From Burkholderiales bacterium (GTDB lineage: Bacteria > Pseudomonadota > Gammaproteobacteria > Burkholderiales > Burkholderiaceae_C): 11,609 nucleotides of DNA. The translations under genes and the position numbers were made by a program. The notes under the pieces were generated by a model. That model did no database searches and was not told where the DNA came from. It was given only the letters and a program-made list of their open reading frames with translations. Positions 10,780 to 11,609 of the stretch are shown one piece after another (within the stretch, counting starts at the first letter, position 1; every line of letters starts with the position of its first letter). The stretch lies in the NCBI GenBank assembly GCA_947462175.1, contig CANHOE010000048.1, positions 1-11,609 on the forward strand, given 5' to 3'.

Positions 10780-11609
10780 TGTCGCAACAGCAGCAGCAGG
10801 GTCAGCAGCAGTCCCAGCAGCAAAGTCAGCAGCTGGGCGGTTTCGACTGCTACACCGTCGAGCACGAAACGCGCTATGCGTACACCGCGCCGGTGTCGCA
10901 GTCGTGGCAGCTCGGCCGGCTGACGCCACGCGGTCTGCCGTGGCAGCGCGTGCTGTCGCACAGCGTGCAGATCGATCCGCCGCCCGACGAGCGCCACGAG
11001 GCGTTCGACAGCTTCGGCAATTCGGTGTCGCACTTCGGCCTTCACGGCGCGCACCGCCAGTTGCGGGTGCGCATGCAGTGCCAGGTCGAGGTGGGTGAGC
11101 GTCCTGTTTCATCGGCCGAGTCCAGCGTGACGGTCGACACGGTGCGCGACGCGCTGCGCAGGCCGTATGGCGGTGCCTGCGACCTCGACGCTGCGCGCAT
11201 GGCCGAGCCCACGCACCTGGTGCCTCTGTCGGAGGCCGCACGGCTGTACGCGGAGTCCTCGCTCCAGGGCGATCGGCCATGGTTCGAAGCGCTGAGCGAA
11301 CTGAACCACCGCATCCACACCGATTTCGAATTCGATGCGGGTGCCACCACCGTCAGCACCTCGGTCGATGAGGTGATGCAACACCGGCGCGGCGTCTGCC
11401 AGGACTTCGCTCACCTGATGCTGGCCTGCCTGCGCGGCCACGGCCTCTCGGCACGCTACGTGTCGGGCTACCTGCTCACCGACCCGCCACCTGGCATGCC
11501 GCGGCTGATGGGCGTCGACGCCTCGCATGCTTGGGTGGCCGCTTACCTGCCCGATCACGGCTGGGTCGAGTTCGATCCCACGAACGACCAGCTTGCCGAC
11601 CGCCGCTAC
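10779..11609 (+). CDS. Transglutaminase-like protein, 3'-truncated by the window edge
   Basis: The frame is open from ATG 10779 to the last base (277 codons). The ATG shares its A with the upstream TGA stop, pointing to translational coupling; only a weak GGTGG (10770-10774) could serve as ribosome-binding site. Residues 3-18 are a glutamine-rich tract. A transglutaminase N-terminal beta domain follows from about residue 24 (YTVEHETRYAYTAPVSQSW). The catalytic core lies at about 165-277 with the triad C207 in GVCQDFAH, H250 in DASHAWV and D266 in FDPTND. The protein is close to its natural C-terminus, as stand-alone members of this family usually run slightly longer. No signal peptide is seen. 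It probably hydrolyses or transfers an amide bond made by the neighbouring ligases; this role is inferred from context. Unlike the protein at 4785 it shows no DUF2126 within the window. Confidence 0.9.
   Translation, partial: MSQQQQQGQQQSQQQSQQLGGFDCYTVEHETRYAYTAPVSQSWQLGRLTPRGLPWQRVLSHSVQIDPPPDERHEAFDSFGNSVSHFGLHGAHRQLRVRMQCQVEVGERPVSSAESSVTVDTVRDALRRPYGGACDLDAARMAEPTHLVPLSEAARLYAESSLQGDRPWFEALSELNHRIHTDFEFDAGATTVSTSVDEVMQHRRGVCQDFAHLMLACLRGHGLSARYVSGYLLTDPPPGMPRLMGVDASHAWVAAYLPDHGWVEFDPTNDQLADRRY
10785..10832 (+). repeat. CAG-rich glutamine tract at the start of the last gene
   Basis: Codons 3-18 read Q5-G-Q3-S-Q3-S-Q2, almost all CAG with two CAA. This is a short, interrupted trinucleotide repeat encoding a low-complexity N-terminus before the folded transglutaminase domain. 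Such a tract could vary in length by replication slippage. Nothing similar occurs in the other genes of the window. Confidence 0.85.

Noticed and set aside
10102..11280. Minus-strand open frame of 392 codons near the right edge
   Set aside because: It covers the fusion/transglutaminase junction antisense, with Arg/Ala-rich low-complexity translation and no motif.

Overview
The window is GC-rich DNA with long, tightly packed plus-strand genes and strong Shine-Dalgarno sites. Codon use and protein similarity (a ComEC/Rec2 of proteobacterial type, and an ATP-grasp/alpha-E/transglutaminase operon) suggest a beta-proteobacterium of the Burkholderiales (Leptothrix, Rubrivivax or Comamonadaceae-like). 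The genus is an inference from memory of family sequences. All six genes are on the plus strand. No RNA gene, insertion sequence, phage gene or CRISPR array was seen.

Layout: (1) 1-2118 is the 3' part of comEC, the DNA-uptake channel of natural transformation; its start is off the left edge. (2) After a 115-base gap comes a five-gene cluster running to the right edge: a circularly permuted ATP-grasp protein (2234-3670), an alpha-E protein (3684-4691), a very large transglutaminase-DUF2126 fusion (4785-8222), a second ATP-grasp fused to a second alpha-E domain (8284-10779), and a second transglutaminase-like protein (10779 to the edge, cut off). Gaps within the cluster are 13, 93 and 61 bases, and the last junction overlaps by one base (TGATG), so most or all of it is probably one operon.

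How the genes fit together: the cluster has two parallel halves. Each has an ATP-grasp domain, an alpha-E domain and a transglutaminase-fold domain, and the first half also carries DUF2126, a putative glutamine-synthetase-like amidoligase. Comparative genomics has linked these families as a predicted system that makes, and perhaps removes, amide or peptide bonds on an unknown metabolite or protein, often near the proteasome-like peptidase Anbu. Substrate and product are, to my knowledge, undefined. None of the four proteins with a complete coding region shows an obvious signal peptide or membrane segment, so the pathway looks cytoplasmic.

The points most worth attention are the different state of the catalytic motifs in the two ATP-grasp paralogues, the combination of a bond-making and a probable bond-breaking domain in one 1145-residue protein, the glutamine-rich N-terminus of the last gene, and a hairpin plus five-codon minicistron where the second half begins.
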